A stretch of DNA of 64,000 nt from positions 15,858,148-15,922,147 of the forward strand of contig CM061914.1 of assembly GCA_031002005.1 (NCBI GenBank). Direction: 5' to 3'. Source of the DNA: Vandiemenella viatica. Taxonomy: Eukaryota > Arthropoda > Insecta > Orthoptera > Morabidae. Every line of letters begins with the position of its first letter. Position 1 is the first letter of the stretch. The notes beneath the pieces are model-generated. The model was not told the DNA's origin. It saw nothing but the letters and a program-made list of their open reading frames with translations, and made no database searches. The position numbers were made by a program, and so were the translations under genes. Shown one piece after another: positions 1-10,779 of the stretch.

Positions 1-1432
1 GTGAAAGAATTGATAAATGGGAAATCACCAAGACTAAATGAACTGACAGCAGAAATGATAAAAGCAGCAGGAGCAATGAGAATGCAATGGTTGTATAGAG
101 TCATACGGAGAGTCTGGAAAGAAAGGAATATACCAGTGGGTTGGAGGAAGGGAGTGATAGTGTCTAGTCATAATAAAGGGAGTAAAACCAAATGCGAGAA
201 CTACAGGGCCTGTAAAATATATGAAAAAATTATTCTAAATAAAATCAAGTAAAGGCTAGAGAACACAGCTAGAGAGGAGCAGTTTGGTTTAAGGCAACGA
301 ACATCTACAGTGGACGCAATTTTCATACTCGGCAAGTAATAGAGAAAAGGTGGGAACATGGCAAAGACACAGTAACAGCTTTCATTGAGATAAGAAAGGA
401 CTATGATAATGTATGGAGGGAAAGCATATGGCTAAGTTTAAAAAAGAGAGGAATTGTGGAATTAATAAAGAACATCAATGAGAAGTGTGAGAATTGCGTG
501 CGCATAGACAGAAAACATTCAGAATGGTTTCACACGGAAAGAGGAGTAAGGCAAGGAAGTGTGTTGTCACATGTCCTATTTAATGTAATATTGGATGTAA
601 TAATCGCTGAAGTCCAGGGACACAGAGATCCAACACAGCTGAAGGTGATAGCATATGTGACGACATCATAATATGGGAGAACACAGAACAGTATCTGGAA
701 AGAGAATTATGGAAATGGTGGACTTCAAGAGGTAAACATGGCCGAGAGATAAGCACAGAAAAGACCAAAATAATGAAGATAACAAGAAACACTGGCTCGT
801 CGAAGGATGGGTTACTCGGCGGCAAGAAATTGAAACGGGTAGAATCATTTGTGTATCTAGGATGCAAGGTAACTACTATTGGAAAGATGGAGGAAGAAAT
901 AAGTCAGAGAGTAAGGAAGAGCGGACATTTGTATCAGCAGATAAAGGATGTAATCTGGAGGTGGAACATAGGGAAGGATGCAAAAATTCTGCTGTATAAA
1001 GTATATTACCAGTCCATACTGACATATGGTTCTAAAACATGGATAAAAATTGCAGGTGGCAGAGATGAGGTTTCTGAGAGGGATAGAGAATGTCACGAGG
1101 AAAGACAAAATTAGAGATGAAAAAATCAGGGAGACTCAAAAAGTGGATGCATTAGAAGAGATTTTAAGGAGGAGAAGACAGCAGTATTCGGGACATGTTA
1201 TGAGGATGGAGGATGAGTGGATGCTGTAAGCAGCACTGGTTAACAGTGGGAAGTGAAGGAGACCAGTTGGGAGACTTCGGGCAAGATGGATAGACAAAGT
1301 GAAGAAAGATGTAGAGGCTAAGGGAGTAGTTTGGAGGAAAACCTTAGAAACACTACCAGACTTCGAAGAGGATGTGCAGGATAACCCGCAAAAGCGGAGA
1401 CATCTAATGATGATGATAATGATATTATGTCT
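1..1432 (+). pseudogene. RTE-like LINE relic (RT to C-terminus)
   Basis: Broken reverse transcriptase of a non-LTR retrotransposon, entering the window mid-gene. Readable blocks in order: finger/palm start (GKSPRLNELTAEMI, 1-252), EEQFGLRQ plus TVDAIF around 280-330, a block ending in GVRQGSVLSHVLFNVI at 456-620, and a post-RT block with FVYLGCKVTT and LTYGSKTW (773-1055). A C-terminal tail (about 1140-1400) reads like RPVGRLRARWIDKVKKDV, usual in RTE-type LINEs. The catalytic YADD is damaged (reads as AYVTTS near 650) and several stops and frameshifts break the frame. It ends in an ATGATGAT-rich tail near 1408-1425, like the microsatellite 3' ends of such elements. The clade call is from motif style only. 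Confidence 0.75.
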
Positions 1433-2640
1433 TTCATTTCAATCGAAATTATGATACGCATAATGGCCAAGTCACTTGAATTTCTTTATTTTTTAGTCTA
1501 AACTAGCGGAGTTCCCAGCGGTGTAGTTGGTGTAGATTTACCCGTACCCTATTTTAATTTTATTACCGCAATGAGAAACATTTGTACGAAGTTTTATAAA
1601 ATTCGCGGCTACTTTTTTCGGAATTAAAGCAAACTTGGATTCACCCAGCCCCTTTCAAGAAACGGGTGGGTTGAAGTTTATTTGCAAGTACAGTATTTTC
1701 ATTCATCTGAAAGTTCATGTATATCAAGCTTCATTAATTTGGCTAAGAAATTGCATTACTATATTACCGAACAACGCTAGATTATATTAGAAACTCACAT
1801 TTGATTCATTTGCGAAGTGAATGGATATACTTTTTGCTCGAAACGCCACATATTTTAATCCCGCAGATTCAGCCTTCTATACAAATATCAAAAGTGAATC
1901 CAGAATAATATTATCGTCAACAGAATAATAATGCTGATGGCCAGGGACATTTTCCAGAGATCATGCTTAAAGATAATCTGTGTTGTTTTTACGGTTACCT
2001 ATGGCTTTTAAAAATTGAATATCCCGAATTAAAGGAAAGAATACTTCAAGTTTTGTTTAGTGTTCTTGATAGTTAGATTAAATAAAGCAGATTGTAATTA
2101 AGTTCTCAGGTATATCTAATTTAACACTCAAATTTCTTGTATAACTAAAAAAATAAGTGTTACTGATTCAAATTGGTGTCGATTGTTGCTAGGACATAAT
2201 TAGACTTATGTTTCTGAAATACAATAGTTTCTTATTTTTATTAGTATTAAAGTATAAAAATAACAGTAATCTTCTAGAAATACAGCAAATAAATATATAA
2301 TAGTAAATGTCTGACTTCTAGTTTGATAGTATTGAATCAAAAAATCGTTTGTGGATATAACTTCCTAAATCCTAAGATATGTTTATTAATTATTTCAGTC
2401 TTAAAAATAATAGTTTCTTAATCACTTATTTCAGTCTTAAATATAATAATTTGGTATTTACTTATTTCCAAAAATATTAAAAGAGTATCTTCTTAATAAA
2501 AAAGGTAAGTATTTGATTAAGTATTTTTATCTACTTATTAATAACTTGATTGAGGGGTAAAGCTCTTAACCAAATTAATAAAAATGTTAAAAAATATAGT
2601 ATAAACTTCATTAGACTACTTTATCAAATAAATTTAAGGT
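1433..2640. other. AT-rich stretch, nothing recognised
   Basis: About 1.2 kb of strongly AT-rich sequence with no open frame longer than a few dozen codons. A locally repetitive part around 2380-2470 reads TTTCAGTCTTAAA twice. No coding, RNA or terminal-repeat signal is visible. Confidence 0.6.
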
Positions 2641-3140
2641 TCATTTAGAAGGTGCTAGAAGTATTTGGGAAAAATCATGACTGGAAAGTGATGCACAGGT
2701 CGCAGATAAGTTGCGAAGGGTTTGGGTTGTAGTTGGTGGAAGAAGTTGGTTCATTGGGCATGCAGGGAAGATGAAATATGGGATATAAATGAGGCTCTCC
2801 CATGGTTTTGTCCACTTTGTCTTAGCGGTAAAAGGATGTGGGAAATGCGTGAAAGGATCAAGGTTCTTGAGGCTCAGCCTGTGGGGGCGTGGCATGTGGA
2901 GGCTCAGCCTGTGGAGTCAGAAAGTAGAGACAGTGGGTTGGAGGAAGTTGAGAAGGATGGGTAACAGGTCGTGGGAGAAATGTGGTTAGTAGGATGAAGA
3001 ATCCAGACACTTCTGAAATTATGGGGAGAAATAGGTTAGTCCTGTTGCCAGAGTCAGGAGGAGGAGAATCTCATGCAGATGTAGGAGTAGGTAAGATGCA
3101 GCAGACCTTTAGGAATAAGCGCATGGAAGGCAAGAATAGG
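2641..3140 (+). pseudogene. CR1 LINE ORF1, PHD-finger part
   Basis: A frame around 2722-2964 reads CSWWKKLVHWAC, then an acidic stretch, then WFCPLC, then RERIKVLEAQ. This is the second half of a PHD-like zinc finger (WxHxxC ... WFCPxC) followed by a short coiled-coil-like helix. That arrangement is typical of ORF1 in CR1-type LINEs of arthropods. The upstream zinc ligands are mutated, and the frame stops at 2964. Sequence to about 3140 continues as low-complexity, Gly/Glu-rich linker in mixed frames. It is cut at 3141 by an inverted-repeat element and resumes at about 6574. Confidence 0.6.
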
Positions 3141-3702
3141 AAATAACTTTATACCTTGCTTAGGAAAAAGTACATCTAAATGGAAAGTATTTTACATTAC
3201 TGTCATTGAAATTTTTACATTAATTAGTTATTTTTGGAGTCGGTGCCAGCTGTCACATCACGAAGATAGAATTACTGAACTTCTTTTGGTGTTAGAGGCG
3301 AAACGGGGAGTATGAACAATATTTTACAGCATGTCGTGAGGCAAATAGTGTTATTGCGGGAGATAGCTTAGGGAAACAAATTAATAGTATTTTAATCCAG
3401 GCATATCTCTGATGCTACAGTGTCAGTTGGTAGGCTGCATCGTGCAGTAAACGATTTACAGTTAGTATAAATGCGGCGTATCATCTGTATGTTTCAGTTT
3501 TGTTGAAACATGTTTCTAGCATTAATTGTAGGTAAGCAGTAACATGATTTTTTATGTATTATTGTTATTCCTTATTGTCTTTCTTGCTTTCGCTGGCACC
3601 GACTCCACAAATAACTAATTAATTTAAAAATTTCAATAACAGTAATGTAAAATACTTTCCATTTATATGTACTTTTTCCTAAGCAAGGTATAAAGTTATT
3701 TT
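3141..3702. mobile_element. MITE with ~110-bp terminal inverted repeats
   Basis: The left arm 3141-3250 (starting AAATAACTTTATACC) is repeated in inverse orientation at 3592-3702 (ending GGTATAAAGTTATTT). The arms share TTGCTTAGGAAAAAGTACAT and GGAGTCGGTGCCAGC with few changes. The ~340-bp interior has no coding potential. Size and structure fit a non-autonomous DNA transposon. The superfamily is not determinable, because the ends are themselves AT-rich and a target-site duplication cannot be separated from them. Confidence 0.8.
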
Positions 3703-3744
3703 AAAATTTTAAGTGCTTTTTTTTTTTTTTTTTTTTTTTAAGGT

Positions 3745-3779
<35 letters not shown>

Positions 3780-6573
3780 GCGGTTTTATGTTTTTTTTAA
3801 CAATTATTTTATTTTTAAATTTTTAGTGGTATTATAGTTTGTTTTGAATTTTAAATATGCCACAGCAGTTCCCATTTTTAGAACTTCCTGGTAGCTCCGA
3901 GATTAATACATACCACATACAGAAATCTGTCTCTGGAATATATCTGTCTGCTCCAGCATCACACAGAAAATATAGATTTTTAATTGGTTTTCACAACGTG
4001 AAAGCTTGGGATCCAAGTTGAAATCTGAAGTACATGTTGAGACATTATTACACATTTATTTTATAAATATTATGCCATGACTTAAAAATAGCTTAACTGA
4101 TTTTGACGGGATTCAAAACTGTGGATTTTTGTAAAGAATATTGAAAATTAAAAGGATTGAGGGTAAATGGGAAGAGGTATTGGGCTTTTGTAAACCAAAT
4201 GTCGACTGCCTTTTCTGATTGATTTAAAGTATGCGTGTGTAAATTTCTATTGATATAAGATAAAACTGTAGGTATGTATAAAAAACAATTAAGGGGTGTG
4301 GAGACGACGAGTAGTTTGGTATTTGTAAAGCTAGTGTGGGCAGTATTTATCTCTTTGTTTTAAAGTATACATGTGCAAATTTCCATCAAAACCAGATAAA
4401 AACTGTAGCTTTGTATAAAGAATATTTGCAAAAATTAAATGGAGTAAGGAAGTGAGTGGTAGGGTTATGTAAACAGAATGTAAACACTATGGTTCTCTTT
4501 GTTTTTAAGTATACATGTGCAGTTTTCCATGGAAATCTGATAAAACTGTGGGTATCTATAAAGAACACTGGAAAATAGGAGGGGTGGGGGTAGAAGGGAA
4601 GAGGAGCTTCTGCAACCTAATTTAAACACAATGTTCTGTATGTTTTAAAGTATACGTCTGCAAATTTCCTTCAGAATCGGACAGAAACTGTAGATTAAAG
4701 GATGGAAAGGAAGGAACGGAGTTTGGATTCTCGAAATCAAATGTAGACAGTATTTTTTGTTTGTTTTGCAGTATACATGTGCATACTTCCTTCAAAATCT
4801 GAATGAAATGGTAGCATTGTATAAAGAACATTGACAGTAATTAAAGGGGTAGAAAGGGGGATAGGGTTTGCATTTTTGAGAAAGTTATGTGGACTATTTT
4901 TTTTTCTATTTGTTTTAAAGTATACGCATGTGAAACTCCACCAAATTGGATTAAAATGTGGTTTTTGTACAAATATTAAGGGAAGGGGAGCTAGGCTAGT
5001 TTTTTTTTTATTTTTTTTGGTCAGAAATCTTATCCATAAAAAATTACATATATATGCATCAACTTTCATAAAGATTGGTCAAATGGTGTCGACTGTAGCT
5101 TTCTATAAAGAAATTCACAAAAATCAAGGAGGTGGAATCGGGGAGAGGAGTTCAGTTTTTGCAAACCAAGAGTTGGCATTATTTTTCTCTTTGTTTTATA
5201 GTAAAATTTTTTTAAGTTCTGTCTAAACCGGATAAAAACTGTGGTTGTGTATAAAAGTTAAGCGGTTTAATGGGGAGAGGGGAGTGGTTTTTAGATCTTT
5301 CGGTCAGACACCTTCTTCGTGAAAAAATACATTTAAGCACCAACTTTCATGGTAATTGGTCAAACGATTGCGACTGTAGCTTTTTATAAAGAACATTGAC
5401 AAAATATAAAGGGGTTGAAGGAGGGAAAGAGGTTGAGCTTTTGCAAACCAAATGTTGACGGGATATTTATCTTTGTTTTAAAGTATACATGGGCAAAGTT
5501 CGTTAAAAATCAGATAAGAAATGTAGATTTCTATAAAATTAAGGGGTGTAAAGGGAGATATGGGGTGGTTTTTTTATTTATTTATTCAATTTTTTTTTGG
5601 TCAGAAACCTTCTCCATGAAAAATTACATGTGTATGCCAACTTTAATGGAGACCAGTTAAATGATGTCTGCTGTAGCTTTGTGTAAAGAACATTGGTAAA
5701 AATTTAGGGGTGGATAGGTGGAGAGGGTTTCAGTTTTTTCAAACCAAAAGTAGACAGTATTTTTTTTTCTTTATTTTTGACTCTATGTGTCCAAAGTTTC
5801 ATCAAAATCGGATAAAAAATGTGGGTTTGTATAAAAATTAAGGGGTGTAAAGGGGAGAAGGGTAGTTTTTTATTTATTTACTTTTTGGTCATATTCTCCA
5901 TGAAAAATTTCATGTATATGCCAACTTTGAGGATAATCGGTCAAACGGTGTCGAATGTAGCTTTTTATGAAGAATTTTGACATTAATTAAAGGAGTGGAA
6001 GGAGGGATGGGGTTGAGCTTTGGCAGACCAAATGTTGACAGGTCTTTTCTCTTTGTTTTAAAGTTCAATAAAAATCAGATAAGAAATGTAGGTTTCTATA
6101 AAATTAAGGGGTGTAAAGGGGTAATTTTTTTTTTTTTTTTTGTCGTCAGAAACCTTCTCGATGAGAAACTACATGTAATTTCCAACTTTAATGGAGATTG
6201 GTTAAAAGGTGTCCACTGTAGCTTTGAATAAAGAAAATTGGCAAAAATAGGGGGGTGGATAGGGGTTGAGGGGTTCAGTTTTTTTTAAACCAAAAGTTGA
6301 CAGTATTTTTCTCTTTATTTTTGACTATTTATGTCCAAAGTTTCGTCGAGATCGAATAAAAAATGTGGATTTGTATAAAAATTAAGGGGTAGAGGGGTGG
6401 TTTCTCAATGAAATTCATATGGGACCACTTTGGAGGTATACCCTATCCACTAAAATTTTTTTATTTAAATCGGTTCAAAATTGGCGAAGATATCGGTGAA
6501 CATACAAAAAAAAAAAAAAAAAAAAAATACAGACGAATTGAGAACCTCCTCCTTTTTTGAAGTCGGTTAAAAA
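3703..6573. mobile_element. Satellite-bearing interspersed element
   Basis: This block lies between the MITE and the resuming LINE ORF1. Its left side has long poly-T runs (3718-3740, 3747-3777) each followed by AAGGYGGTTTT. Its right side has a poly-A run (about 6506-6527) followed by a segment ending GAAGTCGGTTAAAAA at about 6573. The core is a tandem array (separate entry). I recall similar right-end sequences as common insect repeats, but cannot name the class. There is no transposase or RT frame inside. Confidence 0.55.
4226..6420. repeat. Diverged tandem array, ~140-bp units evolving to ~280-bp dimers
   Basis: Units begin near AAGTATACATGTGCAAA at about 4226, 4360, 4505, 4647, 4768 and 4916 (spacing 121-148). 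From about 4916 the period roughly doubles to ~280 bp, with starts near 5197, 5479, 5760, 6060 and 6320. The doubled unit alternates an A half (GTATACATG, ATCGGATAAAAA) and a B half (ATGCCAACTTT, GGTCAAACGGTGTCG, CTGTAGCTTT). Both halves share a TGTAGCTTTRTATAAAGAA-like core. This looks like satellite divergence into a higher-order dimer. Short open frames here are by-products of the array. Confidence 0.8.
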
Positions 6574-7140
6574 GGGGTTCTGCTGCTAGGTAGTAGCCAT
6601 GGGAGAGGTGTAGGCCCTCTTCTGGATGATCATTTAGGCACAGGTTACCAGGTCACAAGTTTTTTCAAACATAGTGCAACATTAGGTCAGGTAATAGAGG
6701 ATATAGCTTCACTTTGTAGGAGTTACACTTAAGACGATAGAGTAGTGATAGTGGGAGGTGCAGGGAATAGTATTGATAGAAACGCGAGTTATAGTATAGA
6801 GTGTGACCTGAGGAAGGTGGTGGAGGCGCAGCATACCAGGGTGGAAATCATGCAGGTCCTAAGTCGCCATGACCGGTCACAATTGAACTATGCTGTGAGG
6901 TGAGTAAATGTGGAAATGGAAGTGCTTCTTGGGAAAGGCATTAGTTCTGTTTTGGTGTTTTTGCCTGTGAACACCATCGGTAGGTGGGGTTTCATTAGGC
7001 ATGGCCTACACCTAAATAGAAGGGGGAAGGGGGTACTTTCTGAGTTCTTAACTAAAGCAGTAAGGGAGCCCCATTTCCAGTGATGAAGGGGGTCATGACT
7101 GTACCTTTTTTATGTTAGGGGCTGGTGGTTAGGGGATGGA
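6574..7140 (+). pseudogene. CR1 LINE ORF1, SGNH/GDSL esterase part
   Basis: Conceptual reading across frames gives GRGVGPLLDDHLGTGYQVTS-like sequence, then LGQVIEDIASLCRSYT, then RVVIVGGAGNS (the strand carrying the GGxND-type motif), then VLSRHDRSQLNYAVR. Near 6990-7025 it reads RHGLHLNRRGKGVL. HGLHLNxxGK is the catalytic His block typical of the esterase found in CR1-group ORF1 proteins. The N of GGTND is displaced (GGAGNS), and in-frame stops and shifts mark it as dead. It is followed at 7173 by a hAT-type MITE. Confidence 0.75.
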
Positions 7141-7172
7141 GATAGATCATCAAAGTGATACTAGCTGTAGAT

Positions 7173-7594
7173 CCCACTATGGGGCTAGGCGGTGCAGTGC
7201 ACCGGGGCCCTCACGCTCAGGGGACCCCCAAGCATACCTCAAGGGGCCCCTAAGCGCACCTCTAGGGGCCCTCAAGCGCAGTTTAGAGGGCCCACGAGCC
7301 TTCACGGCAAACTGGCGACTTTTTTTTTTTTTTTTTTTTTTTTAGCTCTAAGGGGCCCCTGAGAACACAGGAGCCCCTGAGAACATAGGAGCCCCTCACT
7401 ACTAAGGGCCCTCGCTGCTCAGGTGGGACCCCAACCACTGCTCAGGGGCCTCTAAAGAACAATTCAAGGGCCCCCATCCTCAGTTCAAGGAGCCCCTGCC
7501 AGCACACAGAGCAAAAAAAAGGTACCCATCTGGCCTGAGGGCCCAAAATAAATTTTTTGAACCGGGGCCCTTGTTGACCTAGCTATGCCACTGA
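7173..7594. mobile_element. hAT-type MITE (GC-rich, GGGGCCC-rich)
   Basis: The right end reads, on the minus strand, CAGTGGCATAGCTAGG, a typical hAT terminal repeat. The left end (CACTATGGGGCTAGGCGG) is a decayed mate. Just inside both ends is ACCGGGGCCCTY in inverse orientation (7200 and 7563). The interior repeats AGGGGCCCCT-like motifs and has a T(22) run at 7320-7343. No clean 8-bp duplication is left. It is inserted between ORF1 and the endonuclease of the CR1 LINE. Confidence 0.6.
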
Positions 7595-8272
7595 ATGAGA
7601 AATGGGGTAGATTTCTGATTTCTGGGGTAGTAAAAAAGAAAAACTCGGGGTGTTGACTGTTTGCTGCAGTGAAAGGATGGCAGATAAAGATGAGGCTCTT
7701 GCGGGGAAATTAAATTCATACTCAGATTTCAGTGGAGAGAATAGAATTGTTATTATTAGCGAGGATTTAAATTTACCAGGTGCAAATTGGGTATGAAATA
7801 AGATTAATAACACAAGGGAACAGAGATTTACAAATACTCTAATAAGGGAAGGAGGATTTAAACAAGTGGTAGAGTATAATACTAGGGGACAAAATATTTT
7901 GGATATATTCCTAATAAAGCTTGATGATAACCTCGTAGGGAGTCAAGTAAGCGAAGGAAAAACTGATCATGAGGCAGTTCTGATGGATATTAGAGGATTC
8001 AGTGAATCAGCAGCCAAAATTGAAGGGGGAAATAGGTACAATTATAAAAAGGCACAGATTTCAAATTTGAAAAGATATTTCAGATAACGTTCAGCAAATG
8101 GAAGGAAGGCACAAGTACAGTAGAGTCAAGGTGGGAAGAGTTCAAGGAGATAATAAGAAATGGGGAAGAAAAATTTATTCCAAAGCAGAAAATAAAGAGA
8201 AGTAGAGAACCTGTGTACTATAATAGGGAAATGAGAAGGTTAAAGAGGTTGGTAAGGATAGAACATAACATA
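7595..8272 (+). pseudogene. CR1 LINE endonuclease domain (APE type)
   Basis: The frame reads RIVIISEDLNLPGANW, the GDFN-like metal/active-site block. It continues with GGFKQVVEYNTRGQNILD (the TRGxxxLDL block) and ends with KTDHEAVLMDI, the SDH-type catalytic block. The best open part is 7866-8087. A stop follows ANWV near 7795. The sequence is broken exactly at a TA (8271-8272) by the Tc1-like element and resumes at 9695. Confidence 0.75.
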
Positions 8273-8436
8273 CACAGACGGAAAAAAAAATCCCAACACC
8301 AAGAAAAAATTATTGTAGAGTAATGAAATTTGGACAATGCATTTGTCAAGTTAACATGTTTAATTGATTAAATTTTCAAGATCACAGGTTAATTTAAGCT
8401 CAAGAAAATGCATTTCAAATGTGAAATACTGTTAAA

Positions 8437-9212
8437 TTAATAGCCGGTGTAACCTCCAGAATTTTGAATGCAAGCCTGCAAACGTGAATGCATTGTGTCA
8501 TACAGGTTTCGAATGTCACTTTGTGGTATGGAGTTCATGCTTGTTGTACTTGTGCTGTCAATACTGGGACGGTCAGTGCTGGCTGTGGATGATGCTGGAG
8601 TTGTCGTCCAATGATATCCCATACGTGTTCAATTGGAGACAGATCTGGTGATCTCGCAGGCCAAGGTAACATGTCGACACTCTGTAGAGCACGTTGCGAG
8701 ACAACAGCGGTATGAGGGCGAGCGTTATCCTGTTGAAAAACTCCCCCTTGAATGCTGTTCATGAATGGCAGCACTACAGGTTGAATTACCAGACTGACGT
8801 ACAAATTTGCAGTCAGTGTGTTTGGTATAACCACAAGAGTGCTCCTGCTGTCATAGGAAATTGCTCCCCAGACCATGACTCCAGGTGTAGGTCCAGTGTG
8901 TCTAGGCCGCAGACAGTTTGGTTGCAGGCGTTCCCCTGGCCTCCTTCTGACCAACACTCGGCCATCACTGGCACCAAGGCAGAACCTGCTTTCATCAGAA
9001 AACACAACAGATCTCCACTCCGTCCTCCAATGAGCTCTGGCTTGACACCACTGGAGTCGCAAACGGCGATGGCTTGTAGTCAGTGGAATGCACGCTACAG
9101 GGCGCCTGGCTCGGAGCTGTCCTTGAAGTAACCGATTTCTAACAGTTCGTTGTGTCACTGTGGTACCAACTGCAGCTCGAATTTCTGTAGTGCTGCCATT
9201 CATGAACAGCAT
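8437..9212 (-). pseudogene. Tc1-like transposase, N-terminally truncated
   Basis: The minus-strand frame encodes the end of an HTH region (TVTQRTVRNRL), then a DDE domain. VFSDESRF carries the first Asp, VFQQDNARPH the second, and SPDLSPIEHVWD the final Asp/Glu block. A C-terminal helix ends SGGYTGY. The N-terminal DNA-binding part is lost at the inversion point. The left arm has a 1-bp deletion near 8535-8537 relative to the right arm (CATGAACTCC versus CATGGAACTCC), which splits the C-terminus into a second frame (8437-8622). The mirror-image C-terminal half, without that deletion, is open on the plus strand at 9160-9528. Confidence 0.9.
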
Positions 9213-9528
9213 TCAAGGGGGAGTTTTTCAACAGGATAACGCTCGCCCTCATACCGCTGTTGTCTCGCAACGTGCTCTACAGAGTGTCGACATGTTACCT
9301 TGGCCTGCGAGATCACCAGATCTGTCTCCAATTGAACACGTATGGGATATCATTGGACGACAACTCCAGCATCATCCACAGCCAGCACTGACCGTCCCAG
9401 TATTGACAGCACAAGTACAACAAGCATGGAACTCCATACCACAAAGTGACATTCGAAACCTGTATGACACAATGCATTCACGTTTGCAGGCTTGCATTCA
9501 AAATTCTGGAGGTTACACCGGCTATTAA
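9160..9528 (+). pseudogene. Mirror copy of Tc1 transposase C-terminal half
   Basis: This is the plus-strand copy in the right palindrome arm. It carries the QDNARPH and PDLSPIEHVWD catalytic blocks and runs unbroken to SGGYTGY. Its first ~9 codons come from reading the antisense of the spacer, so it lacks the first catalytic Asp and all DNA-binding sequence. It cannot encode an active transposase. Confidence 0.85.
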
Positions 9529-9694
9529 TTTAACAGTATTTCACATTTGAAATGCATTTTCTTGAGCTTAAATTAACCTGTGATCTTGAAAATTTAATCA
9601 ATTAAACATGTTAACTTGACAAATGCATTGTCCAAATTTCATTACTCTACAATAATTTTTTCTTGGTGTTGGGATTTTTTTTTCCGTCTGTGTA

Positions 9695-10056
9695 GTTGAG
9701 AGACAGCAGGGTAGTCGGGAATATTTAAAACAATTAATAATAGCAAAGAAAGTGGCTAATGATGGATTTATGAAGAGTGTTGTCAGTACAGGAGGACCAT
9801 TGACTGATTCATCTAGAAATTTATATAACTATGTTAGAAAACTTAGAGGAAGGTAGGGTGTTCAGACACTTTTAGATTAGGATGGACAAGAAGTTACAGA
9901 GTATTTGAAAAAGTCAGAGATTTTAAGTAACTGGTTTAGTGAGAGCATTAGGGACAATGAACCAGAGACAGGTGTTTCTGAATCGGATAACGAGCTTAAC
10001 AAAACAATTAGAAATGAGCAGACCATAAAATTTGAAATTCATCCTAAGGATATCAT
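9695..10056 (+). pseudogene. CR1 LINE endonuclease-RT linker
   Basis: This continues the LINE after the Tc1 element. The frame around 9905-10050 reads SEILSNWFSESIRDNEPE, then IKFEIHPKDI, the helical linker before the RT domain. It is interrupted after GATATCAT (10049-10056), the 5' target duplication of the next hAT. Directly after that hAT the protein resumes with KELRKLKKHKGAGVDNIT. Confidence 0.7.
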
Positions 10057-10387
10057 CAGGGGCGGCCCTAGGGCGGTGCGAGCGGTGCGACCGCACCGGG
10101 CGCCGTTATATGGGAGGCGCAGAAAATGCAGCGATAGTTCCTCTGCACAAAAAATGAAAAATAATTTATATTATATCCCAGCTTGCTGTCCACATATTTT
10201 TTAAATACACTAATAATCCAGAATTTATAATCGTAAGAGTTTCCGCTTAATCTATAGTCTGAGTCAGCTCAAGTCACTCCATTGAAGAAAATTACAACTC
10301 GTTCCACAATTAGCACTCTTCGGGGTCGCGCAGCGATTCTAGTAGCTGTTTCCTACCTTTTCAGCTGTATTCTTGCAGTTCTTTCAC

Positions 10388-10635
10388 CAGTGGCAGATCT
10401 ACGAATCTTCCGAGACGGGGCAAAGACTTGCGACTGCCGTCCCTTCAAGTATGAATTTGCCGCCTGTAGCATTTTAAAACGGCTCTTTGATTTTCCATCC
10501 CCGGAAGGTTGCCGCTCAGGGCAGTAGAGCTAAGAAAGGTCACCGCCCACGAATTTGTCATTTACTGCCCGTTTAAACATGATTTTGACGCCCGAGGTAA
10601 GCGTCCCGGTTTGCCTCCCTCTAGATCCGCCACAG
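10388..10635. mobile_element. Small hAT-like MITE inside hAT A
   Basis: Left end CAGTGGCAGATCTA, right end TAGATCCGCCACAG, i.e. inverted 14-bp termini with two mismatches. About 248 bp long, no coding. The flanks TCTTTCAC and TCATTTGT share only part of an 8-bp duplication, so the insertion is old or the bounds are slightly off. Confidence 0.55.
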
Positions 10636-10779
10636 TCATTTGTATGTGGGTGCATGTGTATGAGGCGAGATTCTACCTACTTATCTATTTCTACAATGTT
10701 ATACCTTAGGTGATTGCAATTGATGTTGGTAGCGTAAATATTTACAAAAAGTATTTATTTATTTTTTATTTTTATTTTT

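Larger units (their letters stand above)
8273..9692. mobile_element. Palindromic (foldback) Tc1-like transposon
   Basis: A 1420-bp element bounded by TA target duplications (8271-8272, 9693-9694) with termini CACAGACGGAAAAA. The terminal repeats are enormous: 8273-8779 equals the reverse complement of 9185-9692 with, as far as I can read, a single 1-bp indel. Both ends are therefore the same 3' end of a Tc1-like element, separated by about 405 bp of unique transposase sequence. The near identity of the arms indicates a recent origin, or a sequence-assembly or replication-fork event. Confidence 0.9.
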